The notes below the pieces were generated by a model. The model searched no databases. It had not been told where the DNA came from and saw nothing but the letters and a program-made list of their open reading frames with translations. From Syntrophus gentianae (lineage in GTDB: Bacteria > Desulfobacterota > Syntrophia > Syntrophales > Syntrophaceae), in assembly GCF_900109885.1 (NCBI RefSeq), contig NZ_FOBS01000002.1, positions 1 through 64,000 of the forward strand: DNA of 64,000 nucleotides. The letters run 5' to 3'. Below, one piece after another: positions 53,032 to 63,672 of the stretch. Position 1 is the stretch's first letter; every line of letters starts with the position of its first letter. Both the position numbers and the translations under genes were made by a program.

Positions 53032-53292
53032 TTATTCGGATATAACCTTAAACACCTCGTCGCCGGGACGCACCCGACCGGATACCTTAATCCCGATAAA
53101 ATCTCCTGGAACCGCTTTGTCAACCTTCTTATTATCTACCTCAATAGACTCAACGGTATCGCAAATATCCGTCGTGTGTCCGACATACTTGATTGTGTCA
53201 CCAACAATGAGTTGACCTTGCGTGATTTTTACCGCTGCAACACTCGGCTTTGCAAAAAATTTGACCACTTCACCAACTTTTTCTTCTGCCAT
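53032..53292 (-). CDS. Orphan translation-factor beta-barrel (EF-Tu domain II-like) protein
   Basis: This 86-aa protein is a stand-alone copy of the OB-like second domain of translational GTPases, as in EF-Tu, IF-2 and SelB (VGEVVKFFAKPSVAAVKITQG, LIVGDTIKYVGHTTD, VGDFIGIKVSGRVRPGDEVFKV-type strands). No GTPase domain is present. The start at 53292 follows ggagg at 11 nt. It lies 98 bp after rplQ at the end of the ribosomal super-operon, before the terminator. Such orphan domains occur in some anaerobes; their role is unknown. Confidence 0.75.
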   Translation of the reverse strand: MAEEKVGEVVKFFAKPSVAAVKITQGQLIVGDTIKYVGHTTDICDTVESIEVDNKKVDKAVPGDFIGIKVSGRVRPGDEVFKVISE

Positions 53293-53390
53293 AACGAAAT
53301 CTCCTCCGTCAGTACATCTCAAAAAGTAAGCATTTTAGTCCCAACTAATACGCGCAGTCTGTTTTTTCAACAATAAATTTACAGAGTGCT

Positions 53391-53744
53391 TTAGCGAACG
53401 CACTCAATAATGGAAATCGGTGCATTATCCCCTTCACGGTAACCCGCTTTCATGATTCGGGTATACCCACCGGAGCGATCCCGATACCGAGGAGATATTT
53501 CACTGAATAATTTCGCCACAACGTCACGATCCCTTATTACGGCAAGGGCTTGACGTCTTGCATGCATGTCGCCTCGCTTCCCCAAGGTAATCATTTTCTC
53601 CGCAATTTTTCTCAATTCCTTTGCTCTTGCATCCGTTGTTTTAACAGATTCATACTTTAGAAAGGAAGTGACCATATTTCTTAACATCGCATCCCTATGG
53701 CTCGATGTTCTTCCTAATTTTCTTCCTGACTTCCCGTGACGCAT
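53391..53744 (-). CDS. rplQ: 50S ribosomal protein L17
   Basis: This 117-aa L17 opens [20 protein letters not shown], the family signature, and ends PISIIECVR. It is 27 bp after rpoA, the normal last ribosomal gene of the alpha operon. Confidence 0.98.
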   Translation of the reverse strand: MRHGKSGRKLGRTSSHRDAMLRNMVTSFLKYESVKTTDARAKELRKIAEKMITLGKRGDMHARRQALAVIRDRDVVAKLFSEISPRYRDRSGGYTRIMKAGYREGDNAPISIIECVR

Positions 53745-53771
53745 ACGATTTCAACCCCTTATCCGTATTGT

Positions 53772-54803
53772 TTACCCTTCTTCTGGGATTTCGGCTGTTT
53801 CTTCTCTTATTTCCTTGTTCCAGGGCGCAAAGTCAAGCTTCATCCCAAAGGTCAAACCATACTCTGCAAGTATTTCCTTGATTTCACTCAGTGACTTTCT
53901 GCCGAAATTTTTCGTCTTCAACATTTCAGCTTCACTTTTCTGAACGAGTTCCCCAATCTGATTTATTCCAGCATTTTTAAGACAATTCGCAGATCTTACG
54001 GAAAGCTCAAGATCCTCAACATGTCTCAGAAGGATATCGTTCAGATTTTCCTTTTCGCTGATCGTCTCCTCTTCTTCTTCAATCTCTTCTCCACCGATTA
54101 CGGTGTGCAGCCCCACAAAGACCTGCAGTTGCTGTTTTAATATCTTCGCCGCAAGCGCAACGGCATCCTCAGGCAAAACATTGCCATCCGTCCATACCTC
54201 AAGAGACAGCTTATCATAATCAGCGACCTGTCCGACACGAGCATGCGTTACGGTATAATTCACTTTCTTTATGGGAGAATGCAGGGCATCGATATTGATC
54301 GTCCCTTCCGGCTGGTCAATATCTTTTTCCTTTTTTGCGGGGACATAACCTCTGCCGCTGTTAACAATCATTTCCATCCGAAAAGGGATGTCACCCGATC
54401 TTGACGCAATATAATGGTCGGCATTCAATACTTCCACAGTTCCGTCTGTAAGAATATCCGCCGCCGTGATGATGCCTTCCTTCTTGGTATCGATCCGGAT
54501 GACTCTCGGACCGTCACTGAAAAGTTTCAACCGCACCCCTTTGAGATTAAGGATAATGTCTGTTACATCTTCCTTTACTCCCGGCACTGTTGAGAATTCA
54601 TGAAGAACATTATCTATTTTGACCGAAACAATCGCTGCTCCCTGGATTGAAGACAGCAACACTCTTCTTAATGCATTACCGAGGGTGATGCCGAAGCCTC
54701 TTTCTAGTGGTTGACAAACAAATTCCCCATAAAACCTCGTGTGGGTATTTTCGTCAATTTCTATTCTTCGGGGCCTAATCAAGCTACACCAGTTTTTAAC
54801 CAT
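53772..54803 (-). CDS. rpoA: RNA polymerase alpha subunit
   Basis: This 343-aa alpha subunit has the dimerisation NTD ([26 protein letters not shown]) and the CTD that binds UP elements and activators ([44 protein letters not shown]). A flexible acidic linker (about 235-250) separates them. It lies in the alpha operon between rpsD and rplQ. Confidence 0.98.
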   Translation of the reverse strand: MVKNWCSLIRPRRIEIDENTHTRFYGEFVCQPLERGFGITLGNALRRVLLSSIQGAAIVSVKIDNVLHEFSTVPGVKEDVTDIILNLKGVRLKLFSDGPRVIRIDTKKEGIITAADILTDGTVEVLNADHYIASRSGDIPFRMEMIVNSGRGYVPAKKEKDIDQPEGTINIDALHSPIKKVNYTVTHARVGQVADYDKLSLEVWTDGNVLPEDAVALAAKILKQQLQVFVGLHTVIGGEEIEEEEETISEKENLNDILLRHVEDLELSVRSANCLKNAGINQIGELVQKSEAEMLKTKNFGRKSLSEIKEILAEYGLTFGMKLDFAPWNKEIREETAEIPEEG

Positions 54804-54864
54804 TGTTCAATTCCCTACCCTTCGGTTCTGGACAACTGACATCGTATTCAGAATATACAACGCT

Positions 54865-55494
54865 TTACTTTGAGTAAAGCTCTACGACTAATTGTTCTTG
54901 AATTGGCATCGTCAATTCTTCACGGGTTGGGAACATCTTAACCTTGCCCTTGAAATTTTCCTGCTCCAGCTCAAGCCATTGCGGAACCCCTCGTCTCGCA
55001 ACAGTTTCCATCGCTTCTATGATTTTATTGTTCTTTTTGCTTTCTTCCGTAATTTCTATCGTGTCTCCCACATCAATAAGGTAGGAAGGAATATTTACTT
55101 TTTTCCCATTTACGGTAAAGTGATTGTGTCTCACCAACTGTCTCGCTTCATTTCTTGAATTGGCAAAGCCCAGCCGATACACCATATTGTCCAGCCTTCT
55201 CTCGAGATAAAGCAACAGGTTTGTCCCTGTTATACCCTTCTTTCGATCGGCCTTTTCAAAGTATCCATGGAACTGCTTTTCCAACAGACCATACATCCTT
55301 TTCAGTTTTTGCTTCTCTCTTAACTGCACGCCGTAGTCCGACTGCTGTTTCCGTCTTAGCTGACCATGTTCTCCAGGAGCATATCCTCTCCGTTCAAATG
55401 CACACTTTTCACCATAGCAGCGGTCCCCTTTGAGAAACAGCTTCAAGCCTTCCCTACGGCACAGCCTGCATGCGGATTCCTTATATCTTGCCAA
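54865..55494 (-). CDS. rpsD: 30S ribosomal protein S4
   Basis: This 209-aa S4 is the zinc-type (C+) form: [20 protein letters not shown] followed by EKCAFERR gives the four Cys. The S4 RNA-binding domain ([20 protein letters not shown], then [20 protein letters not shown]) follows. S4 usually represses the alpha operon by binding its leader; the site is not identified here. Confidence 0.98.
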   Translation of the reverse strand: MARYKESACRLCRREGLKLFLKGDRCYGEKCAFERRGYAPGEHGQLRRKQQSDYGVQLREKQKLKRMYGLLEKQFHGYFEKADRKKGITGTNLLLYLERRLDNMVYRLGFANSRNEARQLVRHNHFTVNGKKVNIPSYLIDVGDTIEITEESKKNNKIIEAMETVARRGVPQWLELEQENFKGKVKMFPTREELTMPIQEQLVVELYSK

Positions 55495-55582
55495 GAATGC
55501 CTCCCTTTTTCATCATTTCTGTCTTATTTGTAATTATTGATTTTAAACGGCTAATAAACTGCAATAGGATTCGATATCGGGT

Positions 55583-55975
55583 TTAGACTCTTCGTCTTTT
55601 TGGGGGACGACAACCATTGTGAGGAATCGGGGTTACATCTCTAATGAGTGATATGGTCAACCCGGCAGCCTGCAATGAACGCAACGCAGATTCACGACCC
55701 GATCCAGGACCTTTCACATAGACCTGCACCTTCCTCAAACCGTGCTCTTTCGCCTTTTTTACACAGTCTTCCGCAGCCATCTGAGCCGCAAAAGGGGTGC
55801 TCTTTCTCGATCCTTTAAATCCCTGCATTCCAGAAGATGACCACGCGATGACATTACCCACCGGATCTGTTATGGTAATGATCGTATTATTAAAAGTTGA
55901 TTGTATATGCGCAATTCCTTCCGGAATATTTTTTTTCTCTTTCTTCTTTCCTGTCTTTCTGACTTGCTTTGCCAT
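55583..55975 (-). CDS. rpsK: 30S ribosomal protein S11
   Basis: This 130-aa S11 has [18 protein letters not shown] and [20 protein letters not shown], with the conserved end [13 protein letters not shown]-like ([14 protein letters not shown]). It is between rpsM and rpsD, 46 bp after the former. Confidence 0.98.
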   Translation of the reverse strand: MAKQVRKTGKKKEKKNIPEGIAHIQSTFNNTIITITDPVGNVIAWSSSGMQGFKGSRKSTPFAAQMAAEDCVKKAKEHGLRKVQVYVKGPGSGRESALRSLQAAGLTISLIRDVTPIPHNGCRPPKRRRV

Positions 55976-56021
55976 TTTCTTCCCCTGTCGAATTCAGTTC
56001 TTTGACAATCTATTTATTATA

Positions 56022-56390
56022 TTATTTTTTCTTTCCGGCAATAGCTCGCCTGGGACCTTTGCGTGTCCGCGCATTCGTATGTGTTCTCTGTCCCCTGACT
56101 GGAAGCCCCTTGCGATGTCGAAGGCCTCTATATGCTCCAACATCCATAAGGCGCTTAATCGACATAGAAATCTCTCTTCGCAGATCACCTTCAACCTTGT
56201 GGTCTCTGTCGATTATATTTCTAATGGCATTGATTTCGGAATCGGCGAGTTCATCACTCTTCGTATCATAACTAATCTCCGCCTTTTCGAGAATTTCCCT
56301 AGCCTTTGTCCTACCGATTCCATAGATGTAAGTTAATGCTATTTCAATTCTTTTATTCTTTGGTAAATCTACACCTGCAATTCTTGCCAC
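56022..56390 (-). CDS. rpsM: 30S ribosomal protein S13
   Basis: This 122-aa S13 has [32 protein letters not shown] and the basic tail [20 protein letters not shown]. First gene of the alpha cluster after rpmJ. Confidence 0.98.
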   Translation of the reverse strand: MARIAGVDLPKNKRIEIALTYIYGIGRTKAREILEKAEISYDTKSDELADSEINAIRNIIDRDHKVEGDLRREISMSIKRLMDVGAYRGLRHRKGLPVRGQRTHTNARTRKGPRRAIAGKKK

Positions 56391-56421
56391 CGGGCTTCCT
56401 CCTGATCACAAATTCTATATG

Positions 56422-56535
56422 CTATCCCTGCCGCTGCTTGTGCTTTGGATTTTCACAGATAACTCTAAGCGTTCCGCGTCTTTTTATAATTTTACACTTT
56501 TCGCAGATTTTCTTTACGGATGATCTTACTTTCAC
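56422..56535 (-). CDS. rpmJ: 50S ribosomal protein L36 (short gene, GTG start)
   Basis: This 37-aa protein starts at a GTG and reads [20 protein letters not shown], ending KHKQRQG. The zinc ligands C11, C14, C27 and H32 (CEKC, ICENPKH) are present, so it is the zinc-binding form. It lies between infA and rpsM, its standard place. It is easily missed for its length and non-ATG start. Confidence 0.97.
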   Translation of the reverse strand: MKVRSSVKKICEKCKIIKRRGTLRVICENPKHKQRQG

Positions 56536-56629
56536 GATCCTAATTCCACTCCTCTATTATCTGATATTATTATTTCTCTTTATTCATGATACTTAAAAAA
56601 GCTGCGAACATCTGCACGGCTTTTTCTTT

Positions 56630-56848
56630 TTATTTCGTCCTATAGACGATCCTTCCCCTTGTCAAATCGTAAGGTGACAATTCTACGGTCACTTTGTCCC
56701 CAGGCAATATCTTGATAAAATGCATCCTCATTTTGCCGGAAATATGGGCCAGCACGCGATGACCATTTTCTAATTCCACCCGGAACATAGCATTCGGAAG
56801 GGGTTCTATCACACGACCCTCGACTTCTATGGGTTCTTCCTTCGCCAT
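56630..56848 (-). CDS. infA: Translation initiation factor IF-1
   Basis: This 72-aa OB-fold IF-1 reads [40 protein letters not shown] and ends RGRIVYRTK. It follows map by 108 bp and precedes rpmJ by 94 bp in the spc/alpha junction. Confidence 0.98.
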   Translation of the reverse strand: MAKEEPIEVEGRVIEPLPNAMFRVELENGHRVLAHISGKMRMHFIKILPGDKVTVELSPYDLTRGRIVYRTK

Positions 56849-56956
56849 AAGTTTATCCTATGATATCTTCAACCTTTTTTTGAATTTTTAAAGCGGCTAT
56901 TGTAATCTTTACCTTTGGAGTGCTCTTCAGGTCTTTCCTAGCTTGAATGCCGCAAC

Positions 56957-57706
56957 TCAATTGACGTAACTCAATATTTCCGGGCCATCATCAGTTATTG
57001 CAACGGTGTGCTCAAAGTGGGCCGAATTTTTAGCATCTTCCGTAACAACTGTCCAATTGTCTTTTAAGACTCTAATATTATACTTACCGGCATTCACCAT
57101 CGGTTCTATGGCCAGCACCATACCCTTTTTCAATTGAATGCCTCTGCCCTTGATCCCGTAATTAGGCACCTGAGGATCCTCATGGAGGTTTTTGCCGATT
57201 CCGTGTCCCACATAATCCCGCACAACTGAGAAACCGGCGCTTTCAACATAATTCTGAATCGCAGCCGAAATATCTCCTAACCGATTACCTTCCCTCGTCT
57301 CCTGAATTCCCCGATACAAACCCTCTTTCGTTACACTCAGGAGTTTTAACGACTCTTCAGATACCTTCCCAACAGGAACCGTTATCGCTGTATCACCATA
57401 GTATCCGTCATAAAAGACTCCGTAATCAAGGCTGACAATATCGCCTTCTTTCAACATTCGCTTCGAAGGCATTCCATGGACAACCTCTTCATTAACGGAA
57501 ACACATAATCCGAAGGGAAAACCGTTATATCCTTTAAATGCGGGACGCACCCTTTTTCGAGCGGCGAGGTCTTCTGCGCATGCTTCAAGTTCAATAGTCC
57601 TGACGCCTGGCCTCACCAGATTTTCTATCTCTTTCAATATCTCTGCGGCAATCTTGCTGCTTGTTCTTATCTTTTCTATCTCTTCAGGCGCCTTAATAAT
57701 AACCAT
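56957..57706 (-). CDS. map: Methionine aminopeptidase, type I
   Basis: This 249-aa enzyme removes N-terminal methionine. Metal ligands in order: the Asp pair (DYGVFYDGYYGDTA), His in GHGIGKNLHEDP, Glu in AIEPMVN and Glu in HFEHTVAI. No N-terminal zinc-finger extension is present. It is 29 bp after secY; adk, which often lies between secY and map, is absent. Confidence 0.97.
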   Translation of the reverse strand: MVIIKAPEEIEKIRTSSKIAAEILKEIENLVRPGVRTIELEACAEDLAARKRVRPAFKGYNGFPFGLCVSVNEEVVHGMPSKRMLKEGDIVSLDYGVFYDGYYGDTAITVPVGKVSEESLKLLSVTKEGLYRGIQETREGNRLGDISAAIQNYVESAGFSVVRDYVGHGIGKNLHEDPQVPNYGIKGRGIQLKKGMVLAIEPMVNAGKYNIRVLKDNWTVVTEDAKNSAHFEHTVAITDDGPEILSYVN

Positions 57707-57735
57707 ACAGTTTCTTTATACAACGACGATTGCCG

Positions 57736-59043
57736 TTACCTTCTTCTTGCAATTTTCCCTTTTTTCAAAAAGCCCTCATATTGCCTGGTAAGAAGATGCG
57801 TTTCCAACTGCCCGGCGGTATCCAAGGCAACACCCACGACGATCAATAATGCCGTTCCCCCGAAATAGAAAGGTACATTGAAATAGGCAATCAGGATGCT
57901 CGGCAGGACACACACTGCCGACACATAGACCGCACCGCTGAACGTTAATCGAGTCAAGACGTCATCGATATATTCTGCCGTTTTCTTCCCAGGCCGGATT
58001 CCCGGGACATAGCCACCGTACTTCCTCATATTTTCGGCGACGTCCGTCGGATTGAATGTCACAGCCGTATAAAAATAACAAAAGAAAACGATAAAGCCCA
58101 CATATAAAATTTCGTATCCTATTCTTCCCGGGATTAACGCATCCGCCACAGCCTTCATCCAGGGATGAGGTACGAAATTCGCGATTGTAGCCGGAAACAT
58201 GATAATTGAAGAAGCGAATATCGGCGGAATAACTCCCGCTGTGTTGACTTTAAGGGGAAGGTGCGTCGACTGTCCTCCATATACTTTCCTTCCCACGACC
58301 CTCTTTGCATATTGAACGGGAATTCGCCTCTGCCCGCTCTCGACAAACACAATGACCCCGATAACACTGAGCATCATCACGATAAGGATAATGATCAGAA
58401 AAAATCCCATCTCACCCGTCGATAGCAACCGGAAAGTATTTATGATAGCCTCCGGCCCTCGACATACGATACCTGCGAAGATAATCAAGGATATTCCGTT
58501 GCCGATACCCTTTTCCGTTATCTGCTCTCCGAGCCACATCAAAAATGCCGTACCGGCCGTTAAGGTCAATACGGTCATCAACCGAAATCCCCATCCTGGC
58601 TGAAGAACGATCGATACGCCCGTTGGACCTGCCATGTTCTCCAATCCAACGGATATTCCAAATCCCTGTATGATGCTGAGCCCGACCGTTCCGTACCGGG
58701 TATATTGGGTTATCTTTCTTCTTCCCGCTTCCCCTTCCTTGGAAAGCCTTTCCAGATGAGGTATGGCTACGGTAAGCAGCTGAATGATAATGGAGGCGCT
58801 GATATACGGCATAATTCCAAGTGCAAAGACAGATAAATTACTCAGCGCTCCACCGGCAAACATGTCAAAGAGCCCCAACAACGATCCCTTGGCCTGTTCA
58901 AAATACGCCATTAACGCAGCTGTATCAATACCAGGAGTCGGTATATGAGCCCCGACACGATATACACCCAGCATTAAAAGCGAATAAAGAATCCTCTTTT
59001 GTAATTCCGGTATTTTATTAATATTCTTTAAGCCGTCTATCAA
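57736..59043 (-). CDS. secY: Preprotein translocase SecY
   Basis: This 435-aa ten-helix channel protein exports proteins across the inner membrane. Opening [20 protein letters not shown], plug-region [19 protein letters not shown], and C-terminal loops [21 protein letters not shown] and [16 protein letters not shown] are typical. It overlaps nothing: rplO stops 1 bp before its start. Confidence 0.98.
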   Translation of the reverse strand: MIDGLKNINKIPELQKRILYSLLMLGVYRVGAHIPTPGIDTAALMAYFEQAKGSLLGLFDMFAGGALSNLSVFALGIMPYISASIIIQLLTVAIPHLERLSKEGEAGRRKITQYTRYGTVGLSIIQGFGISVGLENMAGPTGVSIVLQPGWGFRLMTVLTLTAGTAFLMWLGEQITEKGIGNGISLIIFAGIVCRGPEAIINTFRLLSTGEMGFFLIIILIVMMLSVIGVIVFVESGQRRIPVQYAKRVVGRKVYGGQSTHLPLKVNTAGVIPPIFASSIIMFPATIANFVPHPWMKAVADALIPGRIGYEILYVGFIVFFCYFYTAVTFNPTDVAENMRKYGGYVPGIRPGKKTAEYIDDVLTRLTFSGAVYVSAVCVLPSILIAYFNVPFYFGGTALLIVVGVALDTAGQLETHLLTRQYEGFLKKGKIARRR

Positions 59044-59044
59044 A

Positions 59045-59488
59045 TCAGACTACCTCGATAATCGATCCGCCTGCTGCCTCAATCTTCGCTCTCGCACCTG
59101 AACTGATCATCGCAATTTTTACGGTCAAAGGATGATCGATTTCCCCTGCTCCAAGAATTTTCACTCTTTCCACGGAATTTTTAATCAGCCGGCTATGCTT
59201 TAGTTGTTCCACATCTATGGTAACACCGGTTTCAAACCCATTAAGCGTCTCAACATTGAGCGTAACGATGTCTTTGCAGAGTTTACTCTTGAACCCCCGT
59301 TTTGGCAAACGCCGGGACAACGGCATCTGGCCGCCTTCAAATCCATCTCTTACTCCACCTCCGGATCTTGCATTTTGGCCTTTATGCCCCTTACAGGCTG
59401 TCCCGCCATGTCCGGAACCCGTTCCTCTTCCGACTCTTTTCTTTTTCTTCCGCGATCCTGCCGGCGGCACCAATTGACTCAGATCCAT
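59045..59488 (-). CDS. rplO: 50S ribosomal protein L15
   Basis: This 147-aa L15 has the glycine-rich N-terminus ([20 protein letters not shown], then [23 protein letters not shown]) and the usual KIEAAGG end. It starts exactly on the last base of rpmD's stop region (1-bp contact), an example of coupled translation. Confidence 0.98.
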   Translation of the reverse strand: MDLSQLVPPAGSRKKKKRVGRGTGSGHGGTACKGHKGQNARSGGGVRDGFEGGQMPLSRRLPKRGFKSKLCKDIVTLNVETLNGFETGVTIDVEQLKHSRLIKNSVERVKILGAGEIDHPLTVKIAMISSGARAKIEAAGGSIIEVV

Positions 59489-59682
59489 TATTCCCCTCCC
59501 TCAAGTTCCTCGCACATCACAAGATGACTCACCTTGTTTACCATACCTCTTATTTCAGGACTGTCCTTGAGGATAACGACTTTATTGATCTTCAACAGGC
59601 CCATGCCTTTGAGAATCTCCCGCTGTTTCGGAGGTCTTCCAATCATACTTTTTTCAAGTGTTATCTTTAGTTTCTTAGTCAC
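59488..59682 (-). CDS. rpmD: 50S ribosomal protein L30
   Basis: This 64-aa L30 carries [20 protein letters not shown] and [20 protein letters not shown]. It lies between rpsE and rplO, its usual position. Confidence 0.96.
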   Translation of the reverse strand: MTKKLKITLEKSMIGRPPKQREILKGMGLLKINKVVILKDSPEIRGMVNKVSHLVMCEELEGGE

Positions 59683-59700
59683 TGTGCTGTCCCCTCAATT

Positions 59701-60195
59701 CTAAAGTTCCGCTACGGTTCTGCCTCTAAGCGCGGCAATCCTGCCCGGGCTTTCCAATCGGCGTAATCCTTCGAGAGTCGCCTTCACAAGGTTATGTGGA
59801 TTGTGAGAACCTAAACACTTTGTCAGTATGTTATGGATTCCGGCTACTTCCAGCACCGCTCTTACAGCTCCGCCAGCAATCAACCCGGTGCCTTCGGATG
59901 CGGGCTTAAGCAGTACACGCCCCGCTCCAAACTTACCAATCACTTCATAGGGTATCGTCCCTTTTTCGATTTCAATTTTCGTCATGCTCTTTTTGGCCTG
60001 TTCCATACCTTTTCTGATGGCTTCAGGCACCTCATGCGCTTTACCCAAACCAGCGCCAACAGTCCCATTGCCATCTCCCACCACAACAATAGCACTGAAT
60101 CGAAATCGTCTTCCACCTTTAACGACTTTGGCAGTTCTGTTTATCGCTATGACCCTGTCCAGAAATTCAACTTCGCCGAAATCTTTCTTATCCAA
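59701..60195 (-). CDS. rpsE: 30S ribosomal protein S5
   Basis: This 164-aa S5 has [20 protein letters not shown] and [20 protein letters not shown] in the dsRBD-like half, then [16 protein letters not shown] and the [17 protein letters not shown] end. Standard spc order after rplR. Confidence 0.98.
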   Translation of the reverse strand: MDKKDFGEVEFLDRVIAINRTAKVVKGGRRFRFSAIVVVGDGNGTVGAGLGKAHEVPEAIRKGMEQAKKSMTKIEIEKGTIPYEVIGKFGAGRVLLKPASEGTGLIAGGAVRAVLEVAGIHNILTKCLGSHNPHNLVKATLEGLRRLESPGRIAALRGRTVAEL

Positions 60196-60235
60196 TGATC
60201 AATCCCTTTAAAATGAATTAAATTGATTTATTATA

Positions 60236-60601
60236 TTAAACTCTCAACCCTTCTTCCCTAGCGCCGTCAGCTAACGCTTTCACCCTGCCGTGGTACAAAT
60301 AGCACGACCTGTCGAAGACTGCCTCTTCTATCCCCATGGCTTTAAGCTTTCGGGAAATTTCTCTCCCCACTTCCTTGGCAGCATCAACCTTTTTTACTTC
60401 GTGTACCTTACTTTTTATATCTTCATTGACCGTTGAGGCCTGGGCAATGGTTTTCCCCACATTATCGTCCACCGCCTGAACATAAATATGCTTCGAGCTC
60501 CTGAATACTGCCAGTCTCGGCCTCTCTGTCGTGCCGTGAATCTTTGCACGCACTCGAGCCTTTCTCTTCTCTCTGATTTCCTGAACTTTTTTCGACGCCA
60601 A
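60236..60601 (-). CDS. rplR: 50S ribosomal protein L18
   Basis: This 121-aa L18, a 5S rRNA-binding protein, shows RARVRAKIHGTTERPRLAVF, SSKHIYVQAVDD and the end FDRSCYLYHGRVKALADGAR. It lies between rplF and rpsE. Confidence 0.97.
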   Translation of the reverse strand: MASKKVQEIREKRKARVRAKIHGTTERPRLAVFRSSKHIYVQAVDDNVGKTIAQASTVNEDIKSKVHEVKKVDAAKEVGREISRKLKAMGIEEAVFDRSCYLYHGRVKALADGAREEGLRV

Positions 60602-60653
60602 CTTTCTACCTCGCCGGATGACTAATATAGTATGGTTTATTTTATTCTAGACG

Positions 60654-61193
60654 TCATGCCCCTACAGATTTTCCAACTTTTCTTTTAACTTCTTCACCCG
60701 CATATTTGATTCCCTTGCCCTTATACGGCTCAGGCTTTTTAATTCGGCGAATATCAGCAGCGACCTTTCCCACCTTTTCCTTATCAATTCCAGAGAGGAC
60801 AATCGTTGTCTGCTTCTCAATCTTGCAATCAATTCCTTCGGGCAGGGTATATGTTACAGGGCTTGAAAAACCAATGGTCAATTTCAGATTTTTACCTTCA
60901 GCTTCCACCTTGTATCCAACACCCACAATTTCGAGATTCTTCTCATAACCAGTGCTCACACCGGTTACCATATTTTGTATCAGTGTTCTCACCAATCCAT
61001 GATAAGCACGATCCTGCCGGCTATCTGAGGGTCGTTTCACGACGACTCTTCCATCTTCAAAAAATACATCAATTTTTTCTGGTATGATAGCCGCCAGTTC
61101 ACCGCGTGGTCCTGCTACCTTTATCGTATTTGCCGTCCGCTCACAGGTTACTTTTGCCGGCAGTTCTATCGGTTTTTTACCAATCCTTGACAT
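60654..61193 (-). CDS. rplF: 50S ribosomal protein L6
   Basis: This 179-aa L6 starts MSRIGKKPIELPAKV and ends with the signature KKPEPYKGKGIKYAGEEVKR. Two alpha/beta repeats are present. Standard length and position between rpsH and rplR. Confidence 0.98.
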   Translation of the reverse strand: MSRIGKKPIELPAKVTCERTANTIKVAGPRGELAAIIPEKIDVFFEDGRVVVKRPSDSRQDRAYHGLVRTLIQNMVTGVSTGYEKNLEIVGVGYKVEAEGKNLKLTIGFSSPVTYTLPEGIDCKIEKQTTIVLSGIDKEKVGKVAADIRRIKKPEPYKGKGIKYAGEEVKRKVGKSVGA

Positions 61194-61242
61194 GATAACT
61201 CTCCTGTCGTTATCCTTTTGCTACACTATATCTTAAATATGA

Positions 61243-61644
61243 TTACCATACCTTGCAAAGTACTTCGCCGCCAATGTTCTTTTCTCTGGCCTCTTTATCC
61301 GTAATCACGCCCTTTGATGTGGATATGATGGCGACCCCATATCCATTGAGTACCTTTGGAATCTGATCATACTTAACGTAAATCCTTCTACCTGGTTTAC
61401 TTACCCTCTGAATATCATTGATGATGGTATTCTTCGTGTCAGGATATTTCAGATAGACGTTAAGAACGTCATAACCCTTCTCATTCTTCTTTATATCATA
61501 GCCACCAATATATCCGGCCTTCTTTAAGACTTTCACAATGTTAACGTTTATTTTCGAGTGTAACACCTCTACACTCTTGAAACGAGCTCGGTTTGCATTT
61601 CTAATCCTTGTGAGCATATCTGCGATCGGATCGGTCATCCCCAT
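61243..61644 (-). CDS. rpsH: 30S ribosomal protein S8
   Basis: This 133-aa S8 has TDPIADMLTRIRNANRARF and the C-terminal signature GVAIISTSKGVITDKEAREK. In E. coli S8 represses the spc operon via an rplE leader site. ATG 61644 has ggag 7 nt upstream; a second ATG two codons later is less likely. Confidence 0.98.
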   Translation of the reverse strand: MGMTDPIADMLTRIRNANRARFKSVEVLHSKINVNIVKVLKKAGYIGGYDIKKNEKGYDVLNVYLKYPDTKNTIINDIQRVSKPGRRIYVKYDQIPKVLNGYGVAIISTSKGVITDKEAREKNIGGEVLCKVW

Positions 61645-61668
61645 ATACCTACTCCTTAAATATATTGA

Positions 61669-61854
61669 CTACCAGCTTGATTTAATCACGCCGGGAATTT
61701 CGCCTTTTGACGACAGTTTCCTTAAACATATTCTACACATACCAAATTTCCTGTAATATGCCCTTGGTCTACCGCATATGGAGCATCTATTGTATGTTCT
61801 CACAGAATATTTCGGCTCTCTTTTTGCCTTTGCTATCAAGGATTTTTTTGCCAC
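61669..61854 (-). CDS. rpsN: 30S ribosomal protein S14, type Z
   Basis: This 61-aa short S14 keeps the zinc site: [20 protein letters not shown] (C-x2-C-x12-C-x2-C). The short zinc form is found in many Gram-positives and anaerobic Gram-negatives; E. coli uses the longer zinc-free form. Confidence 0.98.
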   Translation of the reverse strand: MAKKSLIAKAKREPKYSVRTYNRCSICGRPRAYYRKFGMCRICLRKLSSKGEIPGVIKSSW

Positions 61855-61892
61855 TCCAACTCCTCCGGTTATTTCTCTTCCTCGCTGTTTTC

Positions 61893-62432
61893 TTAACTTC
61901 TGAATGGTACTCCCATATACTTCAGAAGTGCTCTTGCTTCCTCATCCGTGTTTGCACTCGTCACGATGGCGATATTCATTCCCCGAACTTTTTCTATTTT
62001 ATCGTATTCAATTTCGGGGAAGATAATCTGCTCCTTGACACCGATCGAAAAGTTGCCCCGACCATCAAACGTGTTCGGTGATACACCTCTGAAATCGCGA
62101 ATTCTCGGAAGCGCCACGTTTATGAATCGGTCAAAAAATTCATACATTCTCTCTCTTCTCAAGGTTACTCTGCATCCAATGGACATTCCTTTTCTCAACT
62201 TGAACGTAGCAATGGATTTTTTCGCCTTCGTAATGACGACCTTCTGCCCCGTTATCAGTTCCAGCTCACTCGCCGCCGTCTCAAGAATTTTTACATTCTG
62301 GATGGCTTCGCCCAACCCCATATTGACAACAATCTTCTTCATTACCGGAACTTGCATGGGATTGCTGTACCCGAACTGAGAAACCAAAGCAGGAACGACT
62401 TCCTTTTTGTAATAATCCTTTAATCTCGCCAT
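61893..62432 (-). CDS. rplE: 50S ribosomal protein L5
   Basis: This 179-aa L5, a 5S rRNA binder, has [40 protein letters not shown] and the C-terminal [20 protein letters not shown] followed by [10 protein letters not shown]. It lies between rplX and rpsN. Confidence 0.98.
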   Translation of the reverse strand: MARLKDYYKKEVVPALVSQFGYSNPMQVPVMKKIVVNMGLGEAIQNVKILETAASELELITGQKVVITKAKKSIATFKLRKGMSIGCRVTLRRERMYEFFDRFINVALPRIRDFRGVSPNTFDGRGNFSIGVKEQIIFPEIEYDKIEKVRGMNIAIVTSANTDEEARALLKYMGVPFRS

Positions 62433-62443
62433 TTCACCAATAC

Positions 62444-62764
62444 CTACACATCCAAGATGTCACTGCATTTTTTGCAGATGCGAACTTTCTTCCCATCTTC
62501 AATCATCTTTATGCCAATTCTCGTTTCCTTGTTGCATTTTCCACACATAATGCTTACGTTCGAGGCATGAATCGAACCTTCTTTATCGACGATTCCACCT
62601 TTTCCCATGGCATTAGCTTTCTGGTGCCGTTTGATCATGTTCAGTTTTTCTATGACGACTCTGTTCTTTTCCTTGATCACGCTCAGGACTTTTCCCGTTT
62701 TTCCCTTTTCCTTGCCTGCAGTGACCTTTACCAAGTCGCCTTTTTTCAAATGCTTCAATTGCAT
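62444..62764 (-). CDS. rplX: 50S ribosomal protein L24 with zinc-ribbon-like Cys pairs
   Basis: This 106-aa L24 has the KOW motif [20 protein letters not shown] and the conserved KHQKA-type loop ([12 protein letters not shown]). The C-terminus has two CxxC pairs ([10 protein letters not shown] and ICKKCSD), a zinc ribbon pattern seen in a subset of L24 proteins. Confidence 0.97.
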   Translation of the reverse strand: MQLKHLKKGDLVKVTAGKEKGKTGKVLSVIKEKNRVVIEKLNMIKRHQKANAMGKGGIVDKEGSIHASNVSIMCGKCNKETRIGIKMIEDGKKVRICKKCSDILDV

Positions 62765-62815
62765 TGCCTATTCTCCATCATCTCTTTCACTGTTCAAGCT
62801 AATATACCGCAATAA

Positions 62816-63184
62816 TCACAGTACTTCAGGGGCCAGCGATATGATCTTCATGAACTGCTTTGCTCGCAACTCCCGGGCTACTGGACCAAAGATTCTTGTT
62901 CCAATCGGCTCCATCTGATTGCTGATCAATACAGCGGAATTATCATCAAATTTTAAATACGACCCATCCGGGCGCCTGACCTCTTTGGCAGTCCGAACGA
63001 TGACGGCCTTCATGACATCGCCTTTCTTTACCTTAGAGTTCGGCATCGCTTCCTTTACTGCCACAACAATAACGTCGCCAACGCCGGCGTATCTTCTCTT
63101 TGAACCCCCTAGCACCTTAATACAGGCGACTTTTTTTGCGCCGGAATTATCTGCCACATTAAGTACCGTTTGCATCTGAATCAT
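62816..63184 (-). CDS. rplN: 50S ribosomal protein L14
   Basis: This 122-aa L14 starts [20 protein letters not shown] and includes [20 protein letters not shown] and [13 protein letters not shown], all conserved. Normal spc-operon position after rpsQ. Confidence 0.98.
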   Translation of the reverse strand: MIQMQTVLNVADNSGAKKVACIKVLGGSKRRYAGVGDVIVVAVKEAMPNSKVKKGDVMKAVIVRTAKEVRRPDGSYLKFDDNSAVLISNQMEPIGTRIFGPVARELRAKQFMKIISLAPEVL

Positions 63185-63220
63185 AATGCGACTCCATCAA
63201 CCTTCCCGAGTATTTTCTGA

Positions 63221-63478
63221 CTATTTTGCTTTTTCAACGATATTAAGCATTCTCCATCTCTTCAATCTGCTGAGTGGACGCGATTCCATGATGATCACGG
63301 TGTCTCCTACCTGACATTCATTTTTTTCATCATGCACCAGATATTTCACGTGCTTTTTCGTATATTTATGAAAGACCGTATGCTTGACCAGACGTTCTGC
63401 TCGAATGACGATTGTTTTGTCCATCTTGTTACTGACGACAACGCCTTTAATGGTCCTTTTCTTGCCTCGTTCGTTCAA
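63221..63478 (-). CDS. rpsQ: 30S ribosomal protein S17
   Basis: This 85-aa S17 has KRTIKGVVVSNKMDKTIVIR and GDTVIIMESRPLSRLKRWRM. The start is 2 bp after the rpmC stop. Confidence 0.98.
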   Translation of the reverse strand: MNERGKKRTIKGVVVSNKMDKTIVIRAERLVKHTVFHKYTKKHVKYLVHDEKNECQVGDTVIIMESRPLSRLKRWRMLNIVEKAK

Positions 63479-63480
63479 TG

Positions 63481-63672
63481 CTATTTAACCCCCTTTTCCC
63501 GCAATACCGTTTTCGTCCGGGCGATATCTTTTTTAATCTTTCCAAATGCCGCCGTTGATTCCAGTTGCCCTGATGCACTGCGCATTCTAAGGTTAAAAAG
63601 CTCTTCTACCAATTCGTTTTCCTTCTGCCTTATCTCATCAAGGCTCTTATCCCGCCATTCTTTAGCCTTCAT
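63481..63672 (-). CDS. rpmC: 50S ribosomal protein L29
   Basis: This 63-aa L29, which sits at the ribosome exit tunnel, has the [20 protein letters not shown] motif and a typical [10 protein letters not shown] end. Its start overlaps the rplP stop by 11 bp, so the two are translationally coupled. Confidence 0.97.
   Translation of the reverse strand: MKAKEWRDKSLDEIRQKENELVEELFNLRMRSASGQLESTAAFGKIKKDIARTKTVLREKGVK

Noticed and set aside
56865-56962. A 30-odd-codon frame after map, possibly a KOW-type small gene
   Set aside because: Only a TTG overlapping the map stop could start it, and the peptide (LSCGIQARKDLK...) resembles no known operon member.
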